Source of the DNA: Deltaproteobacteria bacterium
Lineage (GTDB): Bacteria > Myxococcota_A > UBA9160
Assembly: GCA_003520425.1 (NCBI GenBank)
Contig: DOUU01000039.1
Span: forward strand, 8,164-14,380
Reading direction: 5' to 3'
DNA length: 6,217 nucleotides
The notes under the pieces were generated by a model. The model was not told the origin of the DNA. It did no database searches and saw only the letters and a list, made by a program, of their open reading frames with translations. How positions within the stretch are numbered: the stretch's first letter is position 1; the number at the start of each line of letters is the position of its first letter. The position numbers and the translations under genes were made by a program. This document shows, in pieces, positions 4,931 through 6,217 of this stretch.

Positions 4931-6217
4931 ATGCTCGGCTTGAAGCGCGAGATCGATCAGATCGCCAAAGACAAAGGCATCGACAAGCGCGTCATCATTG
5001 GTGCGCTCGAAGAGGCCATGAAGCAGGCCGCGCGACGCAAGTACGGCCAAGAGAAAGAAATCGAGGCGCGCTTCAACGAAGAGCTGGGAGAGATCGAGCT
5101 GTTCGAGTTTCGAACCGTCGTCGAGAACCTCACCGATCCGGACAACCAGATCCTGATCGAACCGGCGCGGGCGCTGGATCCCGAGGCCGAGGAGGGCGAC
5201 CAGATCGGGGTGAAGCTCGACACCGCCGATTTTGGCCGGATCCTCGCCCAGACGGCAAAGCAGGTGATCATCCAGCGGGTGCGCGATGCAGAGCGCGACA
5301 ACGTCTACGAGGAATACAAGGATCGCAAGGGCGAGGTCGTGAACGGGATCGTGCGGCGCTTCGAAAAGGGAGCCCTCATCGTCGACTTGGGACGCGCCGA
5401 GGCGGTGCTGCCGCCGAAGGAGCAGGTGCCTCGCGAGAGCTACCGACCGGGTGACCGGATCCGGGCCTACGTCCTCGACATCACAAAGGCCACCAAGGGG
5501 CCGCAGATCATCCTCTCCCGCTCCTGCACGCAGATGCTGACCAAGCTCTTCGAGCAGGAGGTGCCGGAGATCTACGAGGGAATCGTGTCGATCGTGGCGG
5601 TGGCGCGCGAGCCCGGGGGGCGCTCCAAGATCGCGGTGGCCTCGCGCGACAGCGACGTCGATCCCGTGGGCGCCTGCGTGGGGATGAAGGGCAGCCGTGT
5701 CCAAGCGGTGGTGCAGGAGCTGCGGGGCGAGCGCATCGACATCGTGCCCTGGAGCCCGGACGCCGCGCGCTACGTGTGCAGCGCGCTCTCCCCGGCGCAG
5801 GTCTCGAAGGTGATCATCGACGAGCAGGCGAAGTCGATGGACGTGATCGTGCCCGACGACCAGCTCTCGCTCGCGATCGGTCGCAAGGGTCAGAACGTTC
5901 GCCTCGCGGTCCAGCTCACCGGCTGGCGCATCGACATCAAGAGCGAGTCAAAGATGCGCGAAGTTGCGCGCTGGCTCGCGGTGGCCGTGTCCGTGGTCGA
6001 GGGCTGCGGCGAGCCCGAGGCCGAGCTTCTGTTGCAGCGCGGGATTACGTCTCTGGAGGATCTTGCGGAGTGCGACGCGGAGTTCCTGGCGTCGCTTCCG
6101 GGGATCGACGACGCCGGTGCAGCGGCCATCAAGGCGCGGGCCCTGGAGCTCGCGCGTGAGAAGGCCGAGCAAGAGGCCCGCGAGGCGGCCGAGCGGGTCG
6201 CCGAGGCCGACGCCTTC
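4931..6217 (+). CDS. nusA: Transcription termination/antitermination factor NusA (3' end beyond window)
   Basis: NusA binds RNA polymerase and nascent RNA, modulating pausing, termination and antitermination. The visible 429 residues have no stop. Domains in order: N-terminal polymerase-binding domain (1-130), S1 domain (about 134-198, NGIVRRFEKGALIVDLG), KH1 (about 215-280, containing LFEQEVPEIYEGIV just before it and GMKGSRVQAVVQELRG at 251-266), KH2 (about 282-345, LAIGRKGQNVRLAVQLTGW at 314-332), and a helix-hairpin-helix-like region (about 358-408, ITSLEDLAECDAEFLASLPGI). An Ala/Glu-rich, probably helical tail starts near 405 and leaves the window. The post-S1 segment reads SRSCTQML where many homologues have SRTHPGLL; this is a small variation outside the KH loops. 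ATG 4931 gives a canonical N-terminus and follows a GGAG. The first helix-hairpin-helix may correspond to the acidic-repeat region of enterobacterial NusA. Infection-factor-like neighbours such as infB would be expected next but are not visible. Confidence 0.96.
   Translation, partial: MLGLKREIDQIAKDKGIDKRVIIGALEEAMKQAARRKYGQEKEIEARFNEELGEIELFEFRTVVENLTDPDNQILIEPARALDPEAEEGDQIGVKLDTADFGRILAQTAKQVIIQRVRDAERDNVYEEYKDRKGEVVNGIVRRFEKGALIVDLGRAEAVLPPKEQVPRESYRPGDRIRAYVLDITKATKGPQIILSRSCTQMLTKLFEQEVPEIYEGIVSIVAVAREPGGRSKIAVASRDSDVDPVGACVGMKGSRVQAVVQELRGERIDIVPWSPDAARYVCSALSPAQVSKVIIDEQAKSMDVIVPDDQLSLAIGRKGQNVRLAVQLTGWRIDIKSESKMREVARWLAVAVSVVEGCGEPEAELLLQRGITSLEDLAECDAEFLASLPGIDDAGAAAIKARALELAREKAEQEAREAAERVAEADAF

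Noticed and set aside
4913..5704. 263-codon antisense frame opposite nusA
   Set aside because: It mirrors the NusA coding frame and shows no family motif; NusA is unambiguous.

Overview
This 6.2-kb window is a dense, GC-rich (roughly two thirds G+C by eye) bacterial chromosomal segment with every supported gene on the + strand. I see no mobile element, CRISPR array, tRNA or rRNA. The best guess is a Gram-negative of the deltaproteobacterial/Myxococcota-like sphere or a related GC-rich phylum. An NtrY-type kinase and NtrX-type sigma-54 activator suggest a proteobacterium-like lineage. The dihydroorotate dehydrogenase, however, is the NAD-linked class 1B enzyme with a PyrK partner, not the quinone-dependent class 2 enzyme usual in alpha-, beta- and gammaproteobacteria. 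This placement is an inference from gene content, not a phylogeny.

Layout: (1) 2-643, the C-terminal catalytic part of an NtrY-like histidine kinase, cut by the window start just after its expected phospho-acceptor His. (2) 718-2079, a complete NtrX-like response regulator (receiver, AAA+ and Fis-type HTH). (3) 2072-3367, one uninterrupted reading frame that reads first as a RimI-like GNAT N-acetyltransferase and then as a full PyrK, the FAD/[2Fe-2S] electron-transfer subunit. (4) 3364-4317, PyrD class 1B. (5) 4318-4418, a short intergenic region with a possible sigma-70-type promoter followed by a terminator-like hairpin. (6) 4419-4916, RimP. (7) 4931-6217, NusA, running off the window end.

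Genes 1-4 look like one transcription unit: there is a 74-nt gap between kinase and regulator, then overlaps of 8 and 4 nt. PyrK and PyrD are expected to form the heterotetrameric dihydroorotate dehydrogenase that passes electrons from dihydroorotate through FMN, [2Fe-2S] and FAD to NAD+. RimP and NusA begin the widely conserved rimP-nusA-infB translation/transcription operon, apparently with its own leader.

The main unusual item is the RimI-PyrK fusion. It also contains an internal AGGAGG sequence and in-frame ATG that could give a separate PyrK product. The second is the hairpin with a T-tract in the rimP-nusA leader, which could be either the terminator of the pyr unit or an attenuator. 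The rest is conserved housekeeping or regulatory content.
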